Shown: piece after piece, positions 45,876 through 54,548 of the stretch
Position numbering within the stretch: the stretch's first letter is position 1
Layout of the letters: each line of letters opens with the position of its first letter
Assembly: GCA_000934385.1 (NCBI GenBank)
Contig: KN880594.1
Coordinates: 1-54,548, forward strand
Direction: 5' to 3'
From: Cylindrobasidium torrendii FP15055 ss-10
Taxonomy: Eukaryota > Basidiomycota > Agaricomycetes > Agaricales > Physalacriaceae
DNA: 54,548 nucleotides
Notes under the pieces: generated by a model
Database searches by the model: none
What the model was told of the DNA's origin: nothing
What the model saw: the letters and a program-made list of their open reading frames with translations, nothing else
Translations under genes and position numbers: made by a program

Positions 45876-47550
45876 TTATAGAATACCAAAGAACCGCCTT
45901 GACTGAACCATCATCTTGTCGGTTGTTTGGGTATGCCAAATGACCGCCTGAATATAGGTCCACCAGCCGCGCAACATCTGCAAAACCTTCTCAAGCGCAA
46001 TCCCTTGATGAATGCGGAACTGTCGGTCCAAGTACACGGCTGCCATCATCATCAAGAGCGTGAAGGCGACAAACTGAAAGGAGTGGAAAATCCACTGGAA
46101 AATCCACTCATGAACATGGTTAGATTGCGTAGTATCCTGAGCCCACATGAAGTACCTGTAAGACCGCATAAAAAAATCCGCGCCGGCCGCTGCGCGCCAT
46201 CCAGATTTTGATTTGCGTGTCGGTGGTCCTTTCGCGATCTGCAGTGACCACCACGGAACGATCTCCCACGCGAGCAGCAGCCTATAAGCCCAACGTCAGA
46301 AACGCCGAAAGGATTATGGACCACTCGTACGCAAATAGGCACTTTCTCGATTCCTACGTAGATGGGTCAGCGTGCATCAGCACAAGCAAGGACAGCGTAC
46401 TGTTGCAATGGTCTAAGGTCTGTACTACCGCCCGTCGGGTGACATTCAGCACCGCAGGCGACCCAACGTTACTTGCAAGCAAAACATGGTCGTTGTCGAT
46501 GAATGCTAGGTCCAGTGGCAGGCTTCGTCCGTTCACAAAGTTGTTTGGTACCTCGATGTGGCCCTTGACGCCTATAACATTCTGCAGGTCCCAAACATCC
46601 ACCCCATTCCACAGATTCCACGAAGCCATGGTAGTCCTGTCAGTACTAATGGCGGACAAGCCACTATGGCACAGCTAGGTCGATAATTGGGCACAGAAAA
46701 AATTGGGTTGACGTACATTCGTTGTCTCTCGCGCGTCGTCCAGATGCATGTAGGGCCGGTGGCTGATATGCGAAAGCCGCTGTACAGACACATTATCTCC
46801 TTGTCTTGCGCTTGATAACAATGACGCACCCGTATCCGCGTTCCTCGTCTGCAACAACGAACTCGTTTTTTCCTGCTAGAGCGTGTACAGACACTGGTTT
46901 GGGGCGGGCGGAAAAGACGAAATTTTCGGCCTGGCACACGGGAACTGGCACCTGAATCGCATCGCACCCCGGAACAATCTCGAAGTTCACTGCCTCAGGT
47001 TAGCATGATGCTGCGTTGAAGTAACAACGATACGCACCTTGAGTGACTCTAGTAAACACGCTTACCCGTTCGCCGTGGGCCACAATGAGCTGTTTGGTGT
47101 CTGGGTGCTGGGCAATGGCACGGACAACGCCGTTGAGAGCGGCAACGTGTATTCCTTCAATCGAAGAGGACATGAAACCAACGTGAGCAATCTAGAGAAG
47201 TTGAGTACTGCGAGCGCAACATTGCAGATGGTGACGCGTCGTACCAGTTTGTACCACTGTCTAGAGAAGAAATTGCCCTCCATGACTTTGAGGAGAACGA
47301 TTTCACCGCTGGCAAGGCCAACGTAGATCATGGCCCCATTGATGTCCCAGGTGAGCGACTGAGGAGGAGAACTGGCTGTATATTTCTTGACAAGTGTGCC
47401 GGTGTGCGTAGAAAAGACCAGGACTTGGCCGTCCCGGCCAGCGCTCGCGAAATAGAGACCATTCGGGGAGAATGCAAGCGAGTTGACGCAGAGGGTATGG
47501 TAACCATTGAGAGATTTGTGGAGCACGAATGGCATTGCGTTCTTGGACAT
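45876..47550 (-). CDS. WD40-repeat protein with C-terminal transmembrane helix
   Basis: This is a beta-propeller scaffold, probably membrane anchored. The start is ATG 47550 (MSKNAMPFVLHKSLNGYHTL). Repeat blocks include VNSLAFSPNGLYFASAGRDGQVLVFSTHTG, SLTWDINGAMIYVGLASGEI, RAIAQHPDTKQLIVAHGERV, NGVDVWDLQNV and VVVTADRERTTDTQIKIWMA. About seven consensus introns restore the frame; the apparent stop after VIVIKRKTRR lies in a 50-nt intron (GTGCGT...TACAG). After the propeller a final exon gives WIFQWIFHSFQFVAFTLLMMMAAVYL, one membrane helix, and a basic tail ending RRFFGIL. Similar WD40 proteins of this layout are an expanded Agaricomycete family without assigned function. A TATA-like box lies about 65 bp upstream. 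Confidence 0.75.
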
Positions 47551-48061
47551 GGCGGGGTGAGAGAATGCAGCAAGGGAGTGCGGAACGTTTCTACAGTGTG
47601 GACGTAACAGCATATATAGGGCCTCGAGGCCTTAACATGCGTACTGCGTGCCCATTGCGCGTTCTGGAGGCTACTACTAATTACACCTGTAATCTAATGT
47701 AATCTGTACGATTTCACAAGCCAGCAAGTATTCTATGTTCAAATGGTAGTACCGTTCGCTCAATTTTCCAGGTCCAATATTTTTCTTGGGCGTGGATGAG
47801 CTGGAAGAAAAGTTGATTACTACATGTTGCCCGTGTGCTAAGGAGAATGTGGAGATGACACTGAGCCCACCCCGAATGAAGGTGAGGAACGAGGAATAGG
47901 ATTCAAGAGCAAGGGAGGGTGAAGGTTAAGTAGAAGGGAAACAAGAAGTGCTCACCACGTCTCCTTCACGTTCATTTTCGGCGAGACCCTGCCAATCCTA
48001 CTTGGCTCTAAAAGATTCTCTGGTCAAAAATGGCTGGTCGATTCGCAATACGGGTATCGGA
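47551..48061. other. intergenic between co-oriented minus-strand genes
   Basis: Apart from the TATA-like box nothing is recognised; the far part should hold the 3' end of the unknown gene at 48062. Confidence 0.45.
47611..47619 (-). promoter_or_regulatory. TATA-like box of the WD40 gene
   Basis: CTATATATG on the minus strand, about 60-70 bp before ATG 47550, is at a plausible distance for a short leader. Confidence 0.5.
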
Positions 48062-48590
48062 TCAGACATACAGGTACGTGGAAAAGGTTGGACTTGAAGG
48101 GGATTGTCGACTGTCGACGCCTGCAAGTTGCTGCTGGCTTTCCTCCCGCGTTAAACGGCTTTTGACAAGTTCATTGCGAATGTTGGACATGGACCAGACC
48201 CTGTGAGCCAGTGTCAGATTTTGAAAACCCACCTGGTCCAATTGCGCAGACGCGCGATTCTGTAAAGTCGTCCAGTCCATTCATGGCATACGCGGCCAGT
48301 AGATACGTCGGCATTCAAATTCCAAGCCTCAGCGCCGGATTGGAAAACGTTAGTGGCAGGTGCAGCAAAGAGATCTCGAACCTGCATTACGGTCGCAGAA
48401 TTGGACGACGCAAGCATGGGTCGCAGGTTGTAGGGGAAGTTCCAAAAGCGTGCGTGCGGTGCAGGTAATTGAATACACCTGGATGATATCAGAGAACAAG
48501 ATATGACGGTCCAAAGATCAATCTTCTTACCGCCTGCGAGTACAACTTTGCATACAAAGTAGCGGATACGCCATTTGTAACGTTCATGCA
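48062..48590 (-). CDS. hypothetical protein downstream of a hairpin/promoter module
   Basis: I do not recognise it. If the TATA-like box at 48644-48653 is real, the first usable start is ATG 48590: MNVTNGVSATLYAKLYSQA, then a consensus intron (GTAAGA...CATCCAG), then VYSITCTARTLLELPLQPAT. Further minus-strand frames include MDWTTLQNRASAQLDQVGFQ, then LTLAHRVWSMSNIRNELVKS and a Ser-rich end STYLYV at 48062. How the middle exons join is unclear, so the product is a rough guess of 130-170 residues with no visible domain. An alternative start at 48663 would lie upstream of the TATA-like box. Its interest lies in its association with element copy 4. Confidence 0.35.
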
Positions 48591-48643
48591 GTTTGGGGCG
48601 GATTGAATGGTAGGAGCTAAGCGCGTGGGTATCTTTAAGGTCA

Positions 48644-48653
48644 ATTATATAGG
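48644..48653 (-). promoter_or_regulatory. TATA-like box in the conserved module
   Basis: CCTATATAAT on the minus strand lies about 30 bp before the TTAGCTC block that is conserved with the other module copies (TTCACTC), which may be the initiator. Confidence 0.5.
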
Positions 48654-48732
48654 GTTGACACATTTAAACCTGCTTGCGCACCGCTATGTAGGTGCCAGAT
48701 CTATGCCTCCTCGTCTCTGGATAACCAAGGTT

Positions 48733-48754
48733 CTTCCCGGCGAAAAGCCGTGGA
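48733..48754 (-). repeat. 22-bp hairpin element, copy 4
   Basis: It carries the full consensus with GAAAA loop. Downstream on the minus strand it is followed by GGCATAGATCTGGCACC and TAGCGGTGCGCAAGCAGG, closely matching the module after copy 3. Confidence 0.88.
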
Positions 48755-49117
48755 AAGGAATAATTCTACGCGCGCAATAATGTCCAGAGTCTTTGATTGA
48801 GCATGTAGGGGTTGTCCAGGGAAAGACCAGTTTTGCATTGTGGGGGGAAGTCGAAGGTTCTGCACACAGATCAAATGATGCGTACCAGCTCGGGGTTGAT
48901 GCTGATCGAAAGGCCGTTTCAAGTCTTCGTTAGTCTGTGCGAGATTGCTCTGATTCTTTGCCAACGTTGGCTTTTAAATCAAATCCTACAGCGTGCTTCG
49001 GTCTACACTCAATGTAATGGATTTGTACATCATCATTTGTGCCTACGCCTTAGGTTATCTATATACGCCTACTTGCCTACTTGCACGATCTGTTGGTTAT
49101 TTCTACAAGATAAATCG
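48755..49117. other. intergenic upstream of hairpin copy 4
   Basis: It lies between the 3' end of the NTase-like gene and the element. No gene is seen. The 164-codon plus-strand frame from 48812 runs antisense into the NTase-like gene and is a shadow. Confidence 0.45.
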
Positions 49118-51713
49118 TCAATCCAGTCCCATGAACGGCAATCTAGGGATGTCGATCTGGTATGGCTTTTTGGCAGCCCACTCGTAAAACGCCTTCCCCT
49201 CATCCCGCCGCGTCCTCTGTACCAGACGTTTGTTGGCCTGCATCATGACCTGCTCAAGACCGCGACCGCGAATAATTTGTTGAAATTTATGGTGGTGTAT
49301 CCATAAGACTTCGCGAACCCTATGACACGCAGTCAGGTGATAGAGCAGGATGAGCGGACAAAGAGAGCGTACTCGTCTATCCTCCGGTCCAGCATTTGCC
49401 AGTTCAGGACACCGTCAAGTCTCCACGAAACAAGACAAGTATTAGTTGAACTGCATTCCTTGAGGATATGAAGCGGGGCGGGGCGGCCTACAAACCCGGC
49501 GTCTGCTAGAGCCTGTAGAACCAGCCCATTTGCATAGGCCGCGAACTCTTTGGTAACAAGTACCACTAGTTCAGGGTTTTGTCCAGGTTGGAACATCCTT
49601 TCGATGCTGCTGGTGTAAGTTATCCGCTTCACCAGATCCTTGGGATCATCCACCGTTAGCAGGCTATATGGCAGTTCGGCATCGCAAATGGCTTGGGCAA
49701 TAATTGTGGCTTCAAGCTTATTGAGAGCGTCAATGGATCTGCGGAAATTCTTGACGCTGAAATTGCTGTCCCACGAACATCTAGAGCTCTGGTCACTGAG
49801 CTGCAATGTCTATGGAGGCAAGCCAAACCTCGGCGTCTCCATGACGGGAACATTTGCTTGGCCAAGCAGCTCTCCGTACGGCCGATGCGCATAGTCGGGC
49901 TCTCTGATCCTAAGCACACGTTCAACATCGAACAACGCAAACACAAATTAAGAAACAGGGGCGCACATAATGTTTCCTGCAATCTCTTCTTCCCATAGCG
50001 CAACATGGCGCATGAAGATGGAGAAGTTGTTCAAGCAGCTTTCTCCGTTCTCCGGTTCATGTTGCATGTATGCGTTCAACTCTAGATGTGTAGTCTCTGG
50101 CGGTCCGCCGCACGCAACGGGGTTGGGGTTATCCGCAAACGCTGGCGCGCATAGCTTACGGGATCGCATGTTGACTATCCCGATGCAACGATGTGCCCAT
50201 TTCCGCTCCTGAGATGCTATATCTTCAAGGTAAACCGCGTCCGTCACTGTTGTCCCATAGGGCAGCAACATCTTGAGATAAGTTTCTGTGAAGCGTATAC
50301 CAAATCCTTTCTTTGCATACTTGAAGACCCTGTATTAACGTCAATAGGCCAACTTGTGGCATGATAAGTGTCTGTCGTACCGGTCGTCTTGACTGGCCTT
50401 GCGATCCCCAAGAGAGTGCCCATCGATAAGGTCCATGGTGAAGTTCGTGTACCCTGCTGGGAGAGCGTCAGCGACCCAGTTAAATGCAAGAAGATCTCCT
50501 ACTCTCAAGGGCCCGTACGAAGCGAGGAAGCATCCATACGTTTGTTCCATCATACCCGATTGCGCATGGATCAAGGTCAAAGTTGAGCAAGACTTCGCGA
50601 GGGTTCTTGACAAGCTTGAGGACTATCTGGACGCGTCTGATGTACCAGACTGAGTAGAAGGTGATGGTTTGGGAGTTTCGGGCAACCAAGAACGGAGAAG
50701 AAGAGGGTAGATTGGCGCGGTAGACTCTAGCGATTTCTTGGATTTTCTTGTTGGACTCCTCGAGCGAAAGGCCGTAGATGTATAGGTCGATATCTGAAGA
50801 TTCCCACTGAGAGGTGAAGCGCTCATCCACCAATCGATGCGGTATCGGCGGCGTAAGCATTGTACCTAAGACCATGCCTCCAGCAGAGAATACGTTGCCC
50901 CAATCAAGTCCAGTCAGGATCCCGCGGGTCATGGTGTGCCACGCACTGCGAAATCCCGCCATGGTCGATTGTACGTATAATCGAGGTTTGACCTTTTCGT
51001 CCAGAACGTGGAAGCCGTCGAGGTAGCCTGGCCGATAGATCATCAAAGCGATTGTCTTGACGGCGTTGCTGTTGGGGGGCCTCTTGATTACAATGTCGCG
51101 ACAATCACCCTGGATGAAGCACTCGCGTAGGTCGTCCAGGGGGACAAGGCCGTAAGTCCAGGGAAGCTGCCTAACGTCCCGAGAGTCTCTTGCCCTGTGA
51201 TGCGACATTGAGCGGAGGACCTCCTCATTATCCATTATCCTGCAAGAGCGCATCAATCAGCCAGCCGTCATTTGTTGATTGAATAGTAACGTTCTCAACG
51301 TACCAATTGTCATGATTAGCGGTAAACCCAACTGCACCGTCATCCTTTTTCATCCCAACGCCCATCAGTTGAATGGCAATACATCGGATGGAGTAGGGAA
51401 AGGCCGTCCAATCTGGCAAGCGCGTAGCCAAGGGGGAGTGTGGGAGACGCGTCGAGACTAAGTCCTTCACGGCATAGAAGTTGTCCACCAGGCTTTGATG
51501 TGGCTTGATTGCACCCAAGACGTCGATAGAGTCGACAAAGCCAAACACATTTGCGGCAGCAGAGCGTTCCCTCTCGGCAGCGGCTTGGAGCTGGTGAACA
51601 ACAGCCGCCTGGGCGCAGTCGAAGTTCGGCTGGGACGTATTGTAGAGTAGAGGAATTTCTGCTTGACCTTTCGTGATCAGTTCAAAGTCGATTGCGGCAC
51701 ACGAAGAATCCAT
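49118..51713 (-). CDS. large conserved fungal protein with nucleotidyltransferase-like motif
   Basis: This is a conserved Agaricomycete family of unknown function, often labelled 'ankyrin repeat' without real repeats. Start ATG 51713 (MDSSCAAIDFELITKG). Blocks in order: QLMGVGMKKDDGAVG, NHDNW|IMDNEEVLRSM (intron GTACGT...TTGCAG), LPWTYGLVPLDDLRECFIQG, DCRDIVIKRPPNSNAVKTIA, MIYRPGYLDGFHVL, GLDWGNVFSAGGMVLGTML, WESSDIDLYIYGL, RRVQIVLKLVKNPREVLLNF, DLDPCAIGYDG, FTMDLIDGHSLGDRKAS, a variable middle part, NNFSIFMRHVALWEE, then LVVLVTKEFAAYANGLVLQA and SWRLDGVLNWQMLDRRIDE|VREVLW, ending LPFMGLD at 49118. GGMVLG followed by SSDIDLYI resembles the G-G/S...D-x-D signature of nucleotidyltransferases. 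That resemblance is an inference. The frame is intact over about eight exons. Confidence 0.72.
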
Positions 51714-51820
51714 CGATGTATGGTGTGGTGGTTGAGTGGAAAAGAAAAGTAATCAAAGGAAAGATCAACATCGGACAACTCTTGCGGGACATTCACATTA
51801 TCACATATTCTCGGATCTAT

Positions 51821-53514
51821 TTATTCCATAGACCTCACACCCCTCTTTACGCCCTTCACCGCGTCCCTCATCGCGTCCTTCATCGCGTCCTTCACCGCGT
51901 CCTTCACCGCGTCCTCCTCGCTGATGCCTGGCTGGGTGCTCTTCAGACACTGATTAGAAAATGCACAAGTAGAAGTGGGCGGCATACCAGCCATTTCTGG
52001 AACTCCGGGGTCAAACCACGTTGTTTACGAGCCTTGAACTCAGCCTAGAATTCGTCAACTATGCATCGAGTAGACCGTTGTAACAAGAACATACATCCCA
52101 CCATTGTCGAAATTGATCTTCCCGTCCTCCGTAACGCGGAATCAGCTCATCATAGTAGTAATTTTTGGCGATTGTGCTGGCAGACGCAGTGAGTTAAGTT
52201 ATCAGAGGCAATAATGCAATTCCACTCACGAGTCCTTCTGGGGATGCTTCACGCGCTTCATGTATCGTGTTGAGGTGCGCGAGGTGCCAGCACTCAGATT
52301 GGACGTCGGCCCAGCAGTACGAGGTCGTTTAGAAATAGGCGCGGAATTAAAGATAAGGGGCGGCTTGATGGGAGGTTTTACGACGTCGTTCCACACCGAT
52401 GCAAACTTGTTATGGCCGGAAGAAACGCTAGAAGTCGATGGCGTAGCCTCGGAGAGCGTGATGACGATAGGCGGGAAATTTGTAGCTGGCGCGGCCTTGC
52501 GTTGCATTGTGGGCAAGCACTGCTCAGTGCGCAAAACTGGGCGTTCCAACTCAGAATCATCAGGATTCGCTGCGGCCGACTGAGGTAGTACGGATGGGGT
52601 CGTTGTTGCAAGCGATTCTGAGGTATCGTCGTGCCCAGCATTTTTACGAGTGGGAGACTGGCAAGGTTTTTGAATCTTGCATGCATTTGTTGATGGCGAC
52701 GGTGCGCGAGCTTGCACGGTACCGAGTCTAGCGTCACTTGATCCTTCAGGAAGGCTTGGAGAGCGTAGCGGGGGCTCGAGAGTGCTACGAGAAATGTCAA
52801 AATGGTCCTGTAGACCCGTCCATGGATCGCACCTAGGTCTCTTCTCTATGATAGATTCGGCGCCGACCAGGACGGCCGTGGCACCATTCGCAGTGCATAT
52901 GATGTTGGGATGGGCGGCGCTGGATACATCGACAATGCCAGGAGAGTGTGATGGCTGTTTAGCCCCGCTGTAAAAAGAGGTTAGAACACCGAAAGGAAGG
53001 TGTGAGTAGGAGGTATACCAGGATTTGTTTTCAGCTGTAGGCATTTCGCTATCAAGGACAGCCGCAGCATCATTCGCAGTGTCGCTGCTGTTGTGATGGG
53101 CAGCGTCGGATACATCGGTAAGGTCTGGGTGCTGTTCAACGTCGCTGTGGAAGACGTTAGGACGCAAAGAAACCGGCGTGAAGAGGCGTACCCAAGTTTA
53201 CTTTCAACTGTAGATGTTGCGATGGCACGAACGGCCTCAGCATCATGCACATTGCGGGAGGGTGGGGAAGCATTGGCTAATAGCGTTGAGTTTTGATTTG
53301 CACGAACAAGACATGCGGGCTCACAGAAAGGGACACCTGCCGAAACCAGCTTGTCATGGTACGCGAGATATTGATTTGCGTGAGAGAGGAAACTCTGGAA
53401 CGGGTCGGTGTCGAATTGCTTCTCTAATGCGGCGACGAAGGCATTATTGAGGTCTGTCGGACCAGGAGGCGGTGCCGCGTCTGAGGGCTGTGATTCGGTC
53501 AGAACGGTGTACAT
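51821..53514 (-). CDS. unrecognised protein with duplicated exon and C-terminal DAVK repeats
   Basis: I do not recognise this family. A TATAAA lies at 53583-53590, so the start is placed at ATG 53514 (MYTVLTESQPSDAAPPPGPT), not at 53577. The first exon gives a helical segment (LNNAFVAALEKQFDTDPFQS, FLSHANQYLAYHDKLVSAG). Two later exons carry a duplicated unit (DVSDAAHHN...TANDAAAVL and DVSSAAHPN...TANGATAVL). A long disordered Ser/Pro/Thr-rich part follows, with PKIKPPL-like text and basic PISKRPRTAG, then RYMKRVKHPQKDS|TIAKNYYYDELIPRYGGRED (intron GTGAGT...TGCCAG). The next exons are AEFKARKQRGLTPEFQKWL and CLKSTQPGISEEDAVKDAVK, which runs into repeats of DAVK/DAMK before a basic end (GVKRGVRSME). 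It is co-oriented with the NTase-like gene only 108 bp downstream. The C-terminus is an amphipathic helix candidate. Confidence 0.65.
51855..51914. repeat. 12-bp in-frame tandem repeat encoding DAVK/DAMK
   Basis: Five units of GACGCGRTGAAG (minus strand) lie in frame in the last exon of the gene at 51821-53514. Confidence 0.88.
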
Positions 53515-53582
53515 GTTACGGAGAGAAATCTTTTCACAAGAGGAGGGGCCATCGATATAATGCAAAAGCATTACCACCGCGC

Positions 53583-53590
53583 TTTATAAA
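53583..53590 (-). promoter_or_regulatory. TATA box of the gene at 51821-53514
   Basis: TTTATAAA lies about 70 bp before ATG 53514. This places ATG 53577 upstream of the likely transcription start, and so decides the start codon. Confidence 0.6.
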
Positions 53591-53696
53591 TGAAGGCTAG
53601 CCCTTTCTACGGCCTTCGAGTGGGAAGCATGACAAAGGACTTGGGTGTATGTATGCAATAAGACCGCATTCCGTCCAATGCATCCCCTGGAAGGCA

Positions 53697-54239
53697 CTAA
53701 GGATATGTCCACCGTAATGGGGCATGACGTCGAGAACTGTCTGCAACAATTAACTCGGAAAGGGAAAGTGAAGGAGGGCGCACCCCTTGTACAATTGCCC
53801 TTGTGTACCCTGATACAGTCGGCCGTGCTCGAGGGATTGCTGTTGTTACAAATGACATCACAATACAGACGAAGGGCCCCCTATGAAGGGGCTTCCTCTT
53901 GCAAATTGCATCATATACAGTCCTTGTAATGGCGGATAGGGTGAAGTCGTGCTCGGTGCAAAGACCGAAGCACATTCGTTGCACTGTGCGTTCCCGGCGA
54001 ATCTGAAGAGTTGACGACAAAGAGCGATCTGGCTGGGGCAGGGCTGGGGTTGACCCAACGGTCAAGCAGTGATGAGCGTTCAGCGCAGACTCGATCAGCC
54101 ACCGGTACGAATCATTCGATCTAAGGCGCTGGAGATCAGGGCTCTTGGTCTCCCTCCACAACGCAGAACCTGCCTGAAAATGCTCTGGATAATACTGACA
54201 TGCTGGCCAAAAAAACCTTTCCAGGTCAATTCGGACCAC
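53697..54239 (-). CDS. 180-codon open frame, unrecognised
   Basis: An uninterrupted frame begins at ATG 54239 (MVRIDLERFFWPACQYYPEH) and ends at 53697. It has no signal peptide, helix bundle or family motif, and the composition is not clearly coding. It ends close to the upstream region of the gene at 53514 and starts 13 bp from hairpin copy 5, which points the other way. It may be chance; I list it because of its length. Confidence 0.25.
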   Translation of the reverse strand: MVRIDLERFFWPACQYYPEHFQAGSALWRETKSPDLQRLRSNDSYRWLIESALNAHHCLTVGSTPALPQPDRSLSSTLQIRRERTVQRMCFGLCTEHDFTLSAITRTVYDAICKRKPLHRGPFVCIVMSFVTTAIPRARPTVSGYTRAIVQGVRPPSLSLSELIVADSSRRHAPLRWTYP

Positions 54240-54251
54240 AGAACCTCACCT

Positions 54252-54273
54252 TCCACGGCTTTTCGCCGGGAAG
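54252..54273 (+). repeat. 22-bp hairpin element, copy 5
   Basis: It carries the full consensus. It is followed by GATGAGCAGACGTAGGTCAG and AGGTGCGAAAACAGG, related to the modules after copies 3 and 4, and by TATCCGCGTGCTTCACTC near 54373-54390. Confidence 0.85.
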
Positions 54274-54548
54274 AGGACTAGTTATGCGGGGATGAGCAGA
54301 CGTAGGTCAGAGGCCTGAAGGTGCGAAAACAGGTGCGAAATGCACTAGCCATCCTCGACCGACGTTTAAAATATCCGCGTGCTTCACTCTTGTCATGCCT
54401 TTCGTCCCAAACCTCGGCGTCGTCTGCCCGAGGAATGTTGTGCATCTATACCTACTTACGTGAAATCATAATGGAGGTACGAGAATTCATTGCTGGGCCC
54501 TAGAATCTCGTTTTCTGACAGTATCTAGGCGTATTCCATCATCTGGGC
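54274..54548 (+). promoter_or_regulatory. module downstream of hairpin copy 5 and start of a gene cut by the window end
   Basis: After the conserved blocks, short frames such as MLCIYTYLREIIMEVREFIAG (about 54435-54503) could be the first exon of a gene running off the right edge. There is too little sequence to judge. Confidence 0.3.

Noticed and set aside
46790..46840. Apparent frameshift and stop in the WD40 gene
   Set aside because: A 50-nt intron with donor GTGCGT and acceptor TACAG restores the frame.
48812..49306. 164-codon plus-strand open frame
   Set aside because: Its 3' part is antisense to the last exon of the NTase-like gene, and no family matches.

Overview
This window looks like nuclear DNA of a mushroom-forming basidiomycete (Agaricomycetes). 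Almost every gene is split by many short spliceosomal introns of about 42-60 nt with GTRNGT donors. The families seen are ones I know as typical of that group: DUF7918-type proteins, a degenerate HNH_2-type nuclease family, a fungal seven-helix membrane family, GH62 arabinofuranosidase, and a conserved NTase-like 'ankyrin-annotated' family. All exon joins were worked out by eye from reading frame and splice consensus, so exact boundaries are provisional.

Region 1-34.9 kb is mostly intact genes. It holds a small unknown gene, a G-alpha subunit (1886-3207, minus), a paraoxonase-like beta-propeller enzyme, an HNH-type protein that has lost a key His, a secreted M28 aminopeptidase divergent from a DUF7918 protein, a three-finger C2H2 protein, a secreted GH62 enzyme, a tandem-RRM hnRNP-like protein with unusually long introns, a disordered acidic protein, and a PKA-type kinase with a long Gly/Tyr/Asn-rich N-terminus. 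Two paralogous seven-helix membrane proteins lie on either side of the disordered-protein and kinase genes. A second C2H2 gene at 33.7-34.9 kb is a paralog of the first. A 167-bp MITE sits just upstream of the second seven-helix gene.

Region 35-54.5 kb is accessory and partly decayed. A Sec39 (Dsl1/NRZ tethering complex) pseudogene carries nonsense codons, frameshifts and a 5'-truncated non-LTR retrotransposon. Beside it lie a second broken gene, a RING/coiled-coil protein with in-frame tandem repeats, a WD40 protein with a C-terminal membrane helix, an unknown gene, a large NTase-like protein, and a novel-looking protein that ends in DAVK-type 4-residue repeats.

The most unusual signal is a 22-bp imperfect-palindrome element (core CCCGGCGAAAAGCCG, able to fold into a GAAAA-loop hairpin). 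It occurs five times, only between 38 and 54.3 kb. In at least three copies it is followed by about 150 bp of conserved sequence that resembles a shared promoter module. I do not recognise it.

No rRNA, tRNA, CRISPR array or organellar sequence was recognised.
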